From: Bacteroidales bacterium UBA2939
Lineage (GTDB): Bacteria; Bacteroidota; Bacteroidia; Bacteroidales; P3
Assembly (NCBI GenBank): GCA_002349055.1
Contig: DECD01000054.1
Location: 111,001 to 117,792 of the forward strand
DNA length: 6,792 nucleotides
Reading direction: 5' to 3'
Under the pieces are notes generated by a model that saw only the letters and a program-made list of their open reading frames with translations, had not been told where the DNA came from and ran no database searches. Below are positions 1-5,940 of this stretch, in pieces. A program made the position numbers and the translations under genes. The first letter of the stretch is position 1. Every line of letters starts with the position of its first letter.

Positions 1-906
1 ATGGCAAAGCAACGTTTTGGAATCAACGACGGCTACCGCGGGACCGTCGGGACGGTTATCGGCTACCAGTGGCGCGGGCAGTGGTGCCTCAGGGCACGGC
101 CCCGGTTTGTACACAATCCGCGGACAGAGCGGCAGCAGCAGAACAGACAACTTTTCAAGGCCGTGTGGTCTTTCGCCACGCAGCTGCGCATGCCGCTGCG
201 CACCAGCCTGAGACAGACGGCCTTGGAGAGCCACATGACGGAGTGCAACCGCTTCATGCACCTCAACAAAGGGCTTTTCGCCATCGACACCGAAGGGCGC
301 TTGATGGTTGATTATGAGAACCTTGCGGTGAGTGAAGGATCTGTGGTGCCGGTGGAATTCCGTACACCCATTTTACCCTCTGTAGAGACGCAGCCTGCTG
401 CGTCTCCAGATAGACAAATACACCGCGGTGAGACGCGGCAGGCCGCGTCTCTACAGAGGAATAATTGCTCCATCGTGGTTCCCTTCGAGAAGAACCCGTT
501 GCATCGCCAAGCCAACGGCGACGACGAGGTCTACGTGCTGGCGCTATGCCCCGACCTGGAGGACAACCGCCTGTCGGCCTCGGCCTACCGCCGACAGAAA
601 AGCATAAGCATCACGCTGCCAGACGAATGGCAGGGCCACGAAGTGCACCTCTACGGCTTTGTGGTCGACTATGCGGGTCGCGCGTCGGAGAGTGCCTATA
701 TCGGGTGCTTAGTGGACGGGGCTGACAATGAGGGAGAGGCGGATGGCGGGGCCGAACTCGCGCTCGAAAATGTCACGTCTAACGATACGGTAATGTGGGT
801 CGTAAGCGGCCTTGAAAGCTGCACTATGACTCATGACGAACTTGGGGTTTGGCGTGGGAAGCCCCTTGGCACTGCGAAGGACGGCGGAGACGATCTCAGG
901 GAGTGA
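1..906 (+). CDS. DUF6266-like protein, probably altered at the 3' end
   Basis: This 301-residue reading frame starts at the first base of the window, so nothing upstream can be judged. Residues 1-70 (GINDGYRGTVGTVIGYQWRG, then RxRP and NPRTERQQQNRQLFK) resemble the N-terminal half of DUF6266 proteins, a family of unknown function found mainly in Bacteroidota. Residues 155-235 (FEKNPLH, NGDDEVYV, LPDEWQGHEVHLYGFVVDYAGRAS, YIG) resemble the C-terminal half, where such proteins normally end. Two things are odd. Residues 126-153 are encoded by a palindromic element at 377-459 and look foreign. Residues 236-301 run antisense through the conserved end of the convergent gene and look like read-through after a one-base insertion at 706; without that T the protein would end YIGA followed by TAG at 710-712. 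There is no signal peptide. The family call is from memory of motifs and no function is known. The gene may be decaying. Confidence 0.7.
   Translation: MAKQRFGINDGYRGTVGTVIGYQWRGQWCLRARPRFVHNPRTERQQQNRQLFKAVWSFATQLRMPLRTSLRQTALESHMTECNRFMHLNKGLFAIDTEGRLMVDYENLAVSEGSVVPVEFRTPILPSVETQPAASPDRQIHRGETRQAASLQRNNCSIVVPFEKNPLHRQANGDDEVYVLALCPDLEDNRLSASAYRRQKSISITLPDEWQGHEVHLYGFVVDYAGRASESAYIGCLVDGADNEGEADGGAELALENVTSNDTVMWVVSGLESCTMTHDELGVWRGKPLGTAKDGGDDLRE
377..459. repeat. 83-bp nested palindromic element (REP/MITE-like)
   Basis: The ends are a perfect 15-bp inverted repeat: CCTCTGTAGAGACGC at 377-391 and its reverse complement at 445-459. Inside are two further palindromes. The first is GAGACGCAG, loop CCTG, CTGCGTCTC at 385-406. 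The second is GAGACGCGGC, loop AG, GCCGCGTCTC at 430-451. The single strand could fold either as one long stem or as two adjacent hairpins. The element stays open in the frame of the surrounding gene. GTAGAGACGC-type palindromes are, as I recall, dispersed in several bacterial groups including Bacteroidota, but this cannot be confirmed here. No target-site duplication is obvious, and no T-run follows on either strand, which argues against an intrinsic terminator. Confidence 0.85.
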
Positions 907-1260
907 GATGATGCCACGTTTGACAAGGATAAGGTTCACCCGCACGAAGTTGCTGTCGCACAGCGTGTATTCGTAGAGCGGGAAGGGGCCGTCGTGGATG
1001 CCGTGGAGGTATTCGGGATAGGCCGCGTCGCTCATCTGCGCCACCTCGGAGGAGATGTAGCGCACGGCGGCCAGCGAGTCGGTGAGCAGATGGCCGGGGC
1101 CGTAGAGGTCTTGGAAGACAATCTTATAGAGGTCCGTTGCCTCGGCAGCGGGATAGCGCTGCGCATATTGCATCAGAGCCTCGCCACAGGGTGTCTGCGC
1201 CTTCACATTGCCCATTAGGCTCATTAAACCCATTAAACCTATAATAAATATCCTTTTCAT
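709..1260 (-). CDS. Secreted protein of unknown function, coupled to tatC
   Basis: This 183-residue protein starts at the ATG that overlaps the tatC stop (ATGA, 1257-1260). Residues 1-21 form a typical Sec signal peptide: MKR, a hydrophobic core, then a likely signal peptidase I site after VKA, giving a mature start of QTPC. There is no twin-arginine motif. The mature part carries blocks that look conserved: DLYKIVFQDLYGPGHLLTD (43-61), FVRVNL (105-110) and HSAAFKAAYDPHYRIV (145-160). I recall similar blocks (G-GHL, RVNL or RVHL, HS..Y..AY.P.YRV) in uncharacterised proteins of Bacteroidota and Firmicutes, with no assigned function. Histidines 57, 145 and 156 are candidate functional residues. 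The signal core is built on a 9-bp repeat. A longer upstream frame exists, but it is the shadow of tatC. The stop TAA (709-711) meets the end of the convergent DUF6266-like gene. Confidence 0.8.
   Translation of the reverse strand: MKRIFIIGLMGLMSLMGNVKAQTPCGEALMQYAQRYPAAEATDLYKIVFQDLYGPGHLLTDSLAAVRYISSEVAQMSDAAYPEYLHGIHDGPFPLYEYTLCDSNFVRVNLILVKRGIISLPEIVSAVLRSAKGLPTPNPKFVMSHSAAFKAAYDPHYRIVRRDIFEREFGPAIRLSLIVSPVH
1213..1239 (-). repeat. 9-bp tandem repeat inside a signal peptide
   Basis: Three consecutive 9-bp units read, on the plus strand, CATTAGGCT, CATTAAACC, CATTAAACC. On the coding strand they give the three-residue periodic core LMG-LMS-LMG of the signal peptide of the last operon gene. 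The last two units are identical. Because 9 bp is in frame, gain or loss of a unit would lengthen or shorten the hydrophobic core without a frameshift. Confidence 0.8.
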
Positions 1261-1949
1261 GCTTCCACTTTTTTGACAATCAATATACTGAGTTCCCAGA
1301 GGAGGTAGACGGGCACGGCGACAAGCGAGAGGGTGAAGGGGTCGCCGGTGGGGGTGATGATGGCAGCGATGATGAGAATGACCACCACGGCATGGCGGCG
1401 GTAACGCCTCATGAAAGCGCTCTTCAGCACGTGGAACTTGGCTAACAGCCAGCACAATACCGGCAGTTCGAAGACCACGCCCATCAGGAGGCTCATCACC
1501 AGCAGGAGGTCGACGTAGGAGGAGAGGGAAATCTGGTTCGGCACGTCGGGACTTACCTGATAGGTGCCGAGGAACTGGACGGTGAAGGGAAAGACAATGA
1601 AGTAGTTGAGCAGCACGCCGCCGAGGAACAGCAGATATCCTCCACCCACGGCCCGCAGGGCCATGCGGCGCTCGAGAGCATAGAGTCCCGGTGCCACGAA
1701 AGCGAAGAGTTCGTAGAGCACATAGGGCGACACCACGACGATGCCCATCCATAGCGCCACGCGCATGTGGACGAGGAACTGCTGGGTTATCTGGATATTA
1801 ATAAGATGGATATTGTCTCCCTTGGGGAAAAAGACGATGGCGAAGAGCTGCTCCTTGAAGCAGAAACAGAACACCATGGCCACCAAGGCGACCACCAGCA
1901 CACGCCAGAGGCGCGAGCGCAACTCGTCGAGGTGCTCCCAGAACGTCAT
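1257..1949 (-). CDS. tatC: TatC, Sec-independent protein translocase subunit
   Basis: TatC is the multi-spanning membrane subunit that recognises twin-arginine signal peptides and, with TatA, moves folded proteins across the cytoplasmic membrane. The 230 residues fit the family. The N-terminus FWEHLDELRSRL (3-14) matches the conserved cytoplasmic signal-binding segment (HLxELRxRL). YELFAFVAPGLYALERR (79-95) matches the conserved first cytoplasmic loop with its key Glu (E80). FELPVL (160-165) carries the conserved buried Glu (E161), and ITPTGDP (198-204) precedes the last membrane segments. Six hydrophobic segments are visible, at about 17-35, 65-88, 100-122, 145-170, 187-200 and 205-225. The start ATG overlaps the tatA stop (TAATG) and the stop overlaps the next start (ATGA), which implies translational coupling on both sides. 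No tatB-like gene is present in the window, in keeping with the minimal TatAC type. Confidence 0.96.
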   Translation of the reverse strand: MTFWEHLDELRSRLWRVLVVALVAMVFCFCFKEQLFAIVFFPKGDNIHLINIQITQQFLVHMRVALWMGIVVVSPYVLYELFAFVAPGLYALERRMALRAVGGGYLLFLGGVLLNYFIVFPFTVQFLGTYQVSPDVPNQISLSSYVDLLLVMSLLMGVVFELPVLCWLLAKFHVLKSAFMRRYRRHAVVVILIIAAIITPTGDPFTLSLVAVPVYLLWELSILIVKKVEA

Positions 1950-2140
1950 TATTGTTTGTCAGACGCGTCGGACTTGTCAGACTTGTCGGACGAGTCAACT
2001 CCGTTCATGCCGTCTTTGAAGCTCTTGACGCCCTTGCCGACGCCGTGCATAAGCTCGGGAATCTTCTTGCCGCCGAAGAGCAGCAGAATGGCGAAGACGA
2101 TGACGAGAATCTCCCATGTGCCTATCATTAACAATTTCAT
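1949..2140 (-). CDS. tatA: TatA, twin-arginine translocase pore subunit
   Basis: TatA oligomers form or thin the membrane site through which TatC-bound substrates pass. The 63-residue protein has the standard architecture: a short N-terminal membrane helix (about 8-22, WEILVIVFAILLLF), the conserved FG hinge (22-23), a basic amphipathic helix (25-43, KKIPELMHGVGKGVKSFKDG) and a polar charged tail. The Phe-Gly hinge followed by KKIPEL is diagnostic of the TatA/B/E family. The tail (49-62) is an SDK-type repeat encoded by a 9-bp array. The start is fixed by the ATGA overlap with the upstream reductase gene, although Met5 is a possible alternative. The stop overlaps the tatC start by one base. 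The protein is short for TatA but within the family range, and the C-terminal tail is known to tolerate truncation in other species. Confidence 0.95.
   Translation of the reverse strand: MKLLMIGTWEILVIVFAILLLFGGKKIPELMHGVGKGVKSFKDGMNGVDSSDKSDKSDASDKQ
1958..1993 (-). repeat. 9-bp tandem repeat encoding the TatA tail
   Basis: Four consecutive 9-bp units on the plus strand (GTCAGACGC, GTCGGACTT, GTCAGACTT, GTCGGACGA), followed by a partial fifth, encode the SDx-periodic acidic/basic tail of TatA. The array ends a few bases before the tatA stop and tatC start. An SDx-encoding repeat of this sort is, as I recall, common near gene ends in Bacteroidales, so it is likely a mobile or slippage-prone sequence that the disordered tail tolerates. 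Confidence 0.85.
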
Positions 2141-3531
2141 ACCAATGAATCTTTCAGTTTGTTTGTATAATCCTCAATCATGTGCATCTTCTCGGGAATC
2201 TTGATGCTCTGCGGGCAGTGTTTGAGGCACTCGCCGCAGTCGATGCAGTGGTCGGCCTGGCGCAGGCGGTCGATGCTGGCGTCGTAGCTGGTGAGGAACG
2301 CCTTGCGTGCACGGCGGAACTCGCGCTGCTCGACGGTGCCTTCGGTGGCTATGTCGCCGTCGTTGAGGCACTTGTTGTAGTGGGCGAAGATGCCGGGGAT
2401 GTCGAGACCGTAGGGGCACGGCATGCAGTACTGGCACGAGGTGCAGGGGATGGCGGGGAAGTGGGCGAACTCGTCGGCCACACGGTCGAGGAGTGCCAAA
2501 TCGTCGTCGCTGAGGGGCTCGAGCGGTGCGCAGGAGCGGATGTTGTCCTGCAGGTGCTCCATGAGGTTCATGCCGCTGAGAGCCGTGAGGATGCGGGGAT
2601 ACATGCCGAGGTGACGCCAAGCCCAGGAGGCCAGACTACGGTTGGGGTCATGCTCTTTGAGCATGGCAGCCGTATGGTCCTGAAGTTTTCCCAGTCGTCC
2701 GCCAAGGAGCGGTTCCATGATGACAATAGGTATCTCGCGCTTGTCGAGCTCATTGTAGAGGTGCTCGGCATTGACATTCTCGGGTTCTATCTCGTGGGCG
2801 TAGTGCCAGTCGACATAGTTCATCTGTATCTGTGCGAAGTCCCAGTGGTACTTGTCGTGGAGGGCCACCACCTTGTCGAACTCGCTCTGCTCGCCGTGGA
2901 ACGACCAGCCGAGGTTGCGGATGCGGCCAGCCTCGCGTTCCTTGAGGAGGAAGTCGAGGACACCGTTGTCGACGAAGCGTTTGTCAAAGTCGCTCTTGCC
3001 GGTCTCCTTGTCGACGCCTCCAAAGGAGTGGAGCAGGTAATAGTCGATGTGGTCGACCTGCAAGTATTCGAACGACTGGTGGTACATCTTGATGCTGGCC
3101 TCATAGGACCAATCGCGGAAGTTGCTCATTTTGGTGGCCACGAGCCAACGGTCGCGCGGATGACGTGCAAGAGCGATGCCCGTGGCCGCCTCGGACATCC
3201 CCTTGAGGTAGACCGGGGCAGTGTCGAAATAGTTGACACCGTGCTCGATGGCATAGTCGACCATCTGGTTGATGGCCTCCTGGTCGAGTTTGGCATCGGG
3301 GTTGTCGCGCAGAGAGCCGCCGCCCTCGACAGGCAGCCGCATCATGCCGAAGCCGAGGAAGGAGACCTGCTGGCCGTGGGCGTCGGTGCGCATGGACATC
3401 TTGTCGGTGGGCACCTCGCCGGGGGTGTAGCCCTCGGCTTGCACGCCATTGGGGTGGTCGCAGCCCGCCGCCACGGCGGCACCGGCTACGACAGCACCCG
3501 AAAGACCTTTGAGAAAATCGCGTCTATTCAT
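2137..3531 (-). CDS. Tat-exported aldo/keto reductase lipoprotein with two Fe-S motifs
   Basis: The 464 residues begin with a Tat signal, RRDFLK (3-8), a weakly hydrophobic Ala/Gly stretch, and a lipobox ending at Cys24 (AAGC), so the product is predicted to be an exported, lipid-anchored protein. An aldo/keto reductase barrel follows (about 48-350) with the usual catalytic tetrad visible: Asp103 and Tyr108 in FDTAPVY, Lys134 in ATK and His168 in LLH. The C-terminal part adds ferredoxin-like cysteine motifs: C363/C366/C369/C372 (CTSCQYCMPCPYG) and C429/C432/C435/C439 (CIDCGECLKHCP), each able to hold a [4Fe-4S] cluster. Aldo/keto reductases normally use NADPH in the cytoplasm; an exported one would need another electron source, and the iron-sulfur clusters suggest electrons from the NapHG-like protein of the same operon. 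The start lies 2 bp after the yitT-like stop; the stop overlaps tatA. The substrate is unknown. Confidence 0.92.
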   Translation of the reverse strand: MNRRDFLKGLSGAVVAGAAVAAGCDHPNGVQAEGYTPGEVPTDKMSMRTDAHGQQVSFLGFGMMRLPVEGGGSLRDNPDAKLDQEAINQMVDYAIEHGVNYFDTAPVYLKGMSEAATGIALARHPRDRWLVATKMSNFRDWSYEASIKMYHQSFEYLQVDHIDYYLLHSFGGVDKETGKSDFDKRFVDNGVLDFLLKEREAGRIRNLGWSFHGEQSEFDKVVALHDKYHWDFAQIQMNYVDWHYAHEIEPENVNAEHLYNELDKREIPIVIMEPLLGGRLGKLQDHTAAMLKEHDPNRSLASWAWRHLGMYPRILTALSGMNLMEHLQDNIRSCAPLEPLSDDDLALLDRVADEFAHFPAIPCTSCQYCMPCPYGLDIPGIFAHYNKCLNDGDIATEGTVEQREFRRARKAFLTSYDASIDRLRQADHCIDCGECLKHCPQSIKIPEKMHMIEDYTNKLKDSLV

Positions 3532-3533
3532 AA

Positions 3534-4511
3534 TTATCGTTTGTCTACAATTTCCTTGCGAGCTTTGCGTTTCTTGCCACTGGACCAGTAGCCGTAAACC
3601 TCGCTGACATTGCCTGCGGTGGAGAAGGCTTCGATTTTCTCGTCCTTCATCCAGGCCAGAATCTTGCTGAACTCGTCCTTGCTGAGCAGCACCTCGAGTT
3701 CGATGCTCTTCTCGCCACTGTAGCCGCCGGTGACCTCGTAGAGGGTGCAGCCGCGGTGCAGCTCGTTGATGATGTACTGGCGGATGCGCTCGTAGTCCTT
3801 GGAGACGATGCAGAGGCGCTTGTGGTTGTTGAGGGTGGCGGTGAAGTAGTCGACCACGAGACCATTAATCCAGGTGCCGATGAGGCCGATGATGACCATG
3901 CGGAAGTCGTTGATGAAGAAAGCGGTGCAGCAGATGACGGCACCGGCCACAGAAACGGAGGCTCCGATGTCGAAGTGGAGATACTTGTTGACAATCTTGG
4001 CCAGGATGTCGAGGCCACCAGTGGAGGCGTTGATGCTGAACATCAGGGCCTGGGCGGCACTGAGCAGCAGCACGAAGCAGCAGAGGTCGAGCCAGGGGTC
4101 GCCCATCACAGAGGGGGTGCCAGTGACTAGGTTGTCGTTGGCGATGTTCTGCCAGGGGTAGACAGCATCCCAGAAGTTAGTCAAGGGACCGAGGATGAGA
4201 GCGGTGTAGACCGTCTTGAAGCCAAACTCGCTGTCGATGAGCAGGAATGCCAGTATCAGCAGGATGATGTTGATAATCATAATCAGATTACCAAGATTCA
4301 TCTCAATGCCCATGCCGGAGAAGATGTTGACCAGCACGATGGAGAGACCAGAGATGGTACCGATAATGAGTTTGGAGGGTACGAGGAAATAGTAGACAGC
4401 AGCAGCGGTGACAGCCATGCCGAGGGTCATGATGACCAGCTCTTTCCAAAATTTGAAAGTGCCCATGTACTGGACAAATTCGGTGAGGGATTGCTTGATA
4501 TTAATACTCAT
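3534..4511 (-). CDS. YitT family membrane protein with C-terminal DUF2179 domain
   Basis: This 325-residue protein has about six hydrophobic segments in the first 225 residues (roughly 21-43, 46-63, 73-92, 141-159, 183-201, 203-222). The paired glycine-rich motifs of the YitT family are present: VPSKLIIGTISGLSIVL (44-60) and NASTGGLDILAKIVNKY (161-177). A soluble C-terminal DUF2179 domain follows (about 230-308) with CTLYEVTGGYSGEKS (255-269) and the terminal SEVYGYW (303-309). YitT proteins are widespread and their transported molecule or role is not established. An insertion between the first and second halves (about 112-138, FWDAVYPW to MGDPW) is typical of the Bacteroidota form as I recall it. 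The upstream gap of 35 bp is very A/T-rich with no clear Shine-Dalgarno site. Why it sits between two iron-sulfur redox genes is unclear; co-transcription suggests a role in the same process but does not show it. Confidence 0.93.
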   Translation of the reverse strand: MSINIKQSLTEFVQYMGTFKFWKELVIMTLGMAVTAAAVYYFLVPSKLIIGTISGLSIVLVNIFSGMGIEMNLGNLIMIINIILLILAFLLIDSEFGFKTVYTALILGPLTNFWDAVYPWQNIANDNLVTGTPSVMGDPWLDLCCFVLLLSAAQALMFSINASTGGLDILAKIVNKYLHFDIGASVSVAGAVICCTAFFINDFRMVIIGLIGTWINGLVVDYFTATLNNHKRLCIVSKDYERIRQYIINELHRGCTLYEVTGGYSGEKSIELEVLLSKDEFSKILAWMKDEKIEAFSTAGNVSEVYGYWSSGKKRKARKEIVDKR

Positions 4512-4546
4512 TGTTGTTTGATTTTTTATTATTTTTTTTCGATTGA

Positions 4547-5905
4547 TTACATTTCAACATGACGCTCGCGGCCCTCGACATAGATGGCGGTCATGGGGCG
4601 TGCCGGGCAGTAGTACTCGCAGGCACCGCAGCCGAGACACTTGCTCTCGTTGACGGCGGGACGGCCGTCGACCATCATGATGGCCGTCGAAGGACAGTGG
4701 CGGGCGCAGGCTCCGCAGCCGATGCAGTTGTCCGTCAGCACCACGGCATGGCCAATACTGATGGCGGTCTTCTGCTCTTTGTCAATAGGCTGGATGGCAC
4801 CGGTGGGGCACACCTCGCTGCATCGGGTGCAGGCGGTGCGGCAGTAGCCCTGGTCGAAAGCCATGTAGGGCTGCATGAGGGAGGAGAGTTCGGTGGAGGG
4901 GCACAGCACCTTCTCGGGGCACTTGCTGACGCAGAGCTGGCAGGCGGTGCAGCGGCTCTCAAAGTTCTTCAGGCTGATGGCTCCGGCAGGCTTCAACGGC
5001 ATGTTGCGCTTGGGCACCTGCTTGTTCTCGATGACGGCGAGACCTCCGTCGAGTTTCTGTTCCTGGGCCTGAAGGGCCGTGGCGGCTCCCACAGCGGCAG
5101 TGACAGCAAGGAATTTCCGACGAGAATCGTCGACAGGGCTAGATTCTCTCGTTTTTCTAGAATCTCTAGAAATTGTTATCGCATCTTGCTTGCAATGTCC
5201 AATGCAGTTGAAACACATCACGCAACGGCTGCCGTCGACGCTCTTGTCCTCGAGATTGATGCAGTTGGCCTTGCAGCGTTTCTCGCACTTGCCACAGGCA
5301 ACGCATTTTTCGCGGTCGATGCGGATGCCGAAGAGCGAATGGCCGCTGACGAAACCCATCAGCGTACCCATCGGACAAATGGTGTTGCACCACAGTCGGC
5401 CATACATGAAACTCATCACACCAATGCAGCAAAGCGTGCCAATGGCAATCCAATGCACGAGGCCCGTGCCATGTATGTTGGCCACCATGCGGGTGTAGGC
5501 ACTGTAGGGGGCGACAAGGGTAGCAATGCCGTTGAGGCCCAGCACCATCAAGATGACAAAAAGCACCAGCACCGTATAGCGCACCCAGTTCTGGGGCTTG
5601 CGGTAGCGGTAGGGACGTTTCTTGCCGAAGATGATGCGGTGGAACCAGATGAAGATGTCCTGGAAAATGCCCATGGGACAGACCACCGAGCAGTAGAGGC
5701 GGCCAATGAGAAAGTTGACCAGCATAATGCCCAGGATGACTACCACATTGAGGGCCAGGATGGCTGGCAGAATCTGAATCTTGGGCATCCAGCCCAGCCA
5801 GTGGCGCAGCACGGCTCCGTCGGTGGCATCGAGAATCAGCGCAGTGATGGCAAAGAGCATCAACGCTGCCAGTACAATTCGGATAATTTTGAGACTTTTA
5901 TACAT
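4547..5905 (-). CDS. NapH-NapG-like fusion: membrane 4Fe-4S electron carrier with internal Tat motif
   Basis: The 452-residue protein joins two parts. The NapH-like part has four membrane segments (about 7-26, 43-67, 108-131, 149-168), with CxxxCP motifs after segments two and four (C72/C76 and C173/C177), then two [4Fe-4S] motifs (C201/204/207/211 and C228/231/234/238) expected in the cytoplasm. NapH-type proteins oxidise quinol. After a linker comes SRRKFLAVTAAVGAATALQA (261-280), a twin-arginine motif with a short hydrophobic stretch, then a NapG-like domain with four more motifs: C319/322/325/329, C355/359/362/366, C394/397/400/404 and C423/426/429/433. This predicts a chain from quinol at the membrane to a periplasmic four-cluster domain. 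No nap catalytic gene is present, so the likely acceptor is the exported aldo/keto reductase downstream. The gap to the regulator is a 32-bp tandem-repeat spacer. The start is the only Met near the first membrane segment. The role is inferred. Confidence 0.9.
   Translation of the reverse strand: MYKSLKIIRIVLAALMLFAITALILDATDGAVLRHWLGWMPKIQILPAILALNVVVILGIMLVNFLIGRLYCSVVCPMGIFQDIFIWFHRIIFGKKRPYRYRKPQNWVRYTVLVLFVILMVLGLNGIATLVAPYSAYTRMVANIHGTGLVHWIAIGTLCCIGVMSFMYGRLWCNTICPMGTLMGFVSGHSLFGIRIDREKCVACGKCEKRCKANCINLEDKSVDGSRCVMCFNCIGHCKQDAITISRDSRKTRESSPVDDSRRKFLAVTAAVGAATALQAQEQKLDGGLAVIENKQVPKRNMPLKPAGAISLKNFESRCTACQLCVSKCPEKVLCPSTELSSLMQPYMAFDQGYCRTACTRCSEVCPTGAIQPIDKEQKTAISIGHAVVLTDNCIGCGACARHCPSTAIMMVDGRPAVNESKCLGCGACEYYCPARPMTAIYVEGRERHVEM
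5141..5170 (-). repeat. 9-bp-period repeat in the inter-domain linker
   Basis: Plus-strand units AGATTCTCT, CGTTTTTCT and AGAATCTCT, then AGA, follow a 9-bp period and encode the SRx-periodic linker residues 246-255 (SRDSRKTRES), just ahead of the internal twin-arginine motif of the NapHG-like protein. The stretch is more A/T-rich than the flanking coding sequence, which suggests a later insertion or expansion. The units are degenerate, so this is less certain than the arrays in tatA and the signal peptide. Confidence 0.6.
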
Positions 5906-5909
5906 TTGG

Positions 5910-5940
5910 CTTAACTACTTAACTACTGTCTACTTAACTA
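5910..5940 (-). repeat. 8-bp tandem repeat filling an intergenic gap
   Basis: On the plus strand the units are CTTAACTA, CTTAACTA, CTGTCTA (degenerate, 7 bp) and CTTAACTA. The array occupies nearly all of the space between the regulator gene and the NapHG-like gene, and its first unit in transcription order provides the regulator's TAG stop (5938-5940). Stops occur in every unit on the coding strand, which fits a location between genes. Changes in copy number would alter the spacing to the next start codon. Confidence 0.85.

Noticed and set aside
377..459. Intrinsic terminator for either convergent transcript
   Set aside because: The stems are strong, but no T-run follows on either strand, and the element lies over 300 bases inside the opposite gene, past the operon's last stop.
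377..459. CRISPR array
   Set aside because: There are only two related palindromes, with one short spacer, in inverted arrangement; there are no regularly spaced direct repeats and no cas genes.
1261..1752. An upstream extension of the small secreted protein to 347 residues
   Set aside because: The extra 164 residues overlap tatC in another frame and show no family features, while the internal ATG at 1260 begins a proper signal peptide and has the ATGA overlap with tatC.
2182..3591. A 469-codon open frame on the plus strand antisense to the reductase gene
   Set aside because: It mirrors a gene with clear family motifs, and its product is a low-complexity Val/Ala/Glu-rich sequence with no recognisable domain. 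Long antisense frames of this type follow from G/C-biased codon use.
4512..4546. Internal promoter or terminator in the A/T-rich gap before the yitT-like gene
   Set aside because: The gap has A and T runs but no TAnnTTTG box and no stem; it more likely gives an unstructured A-rich ribosome entry region.
4547..5905. A periplasmic nitrate reductase (nap) locus
   Set aside because: Only the NapH/NapG-like electron-transfer part is present; no NapA catalytic subunit, NapB or NapD is in the window, and the neighbour is an aldo/keto reductase.
4559..5914. A 451-codon open frame on the plus strand antisense to the NapHG-like gene
   Set aside because: It is rich in Ala, Gly, His and Asp, without motifs, and exactly shadows the iron-sulfur protein, whose cysteine motifs leave no doubt about the true strand.
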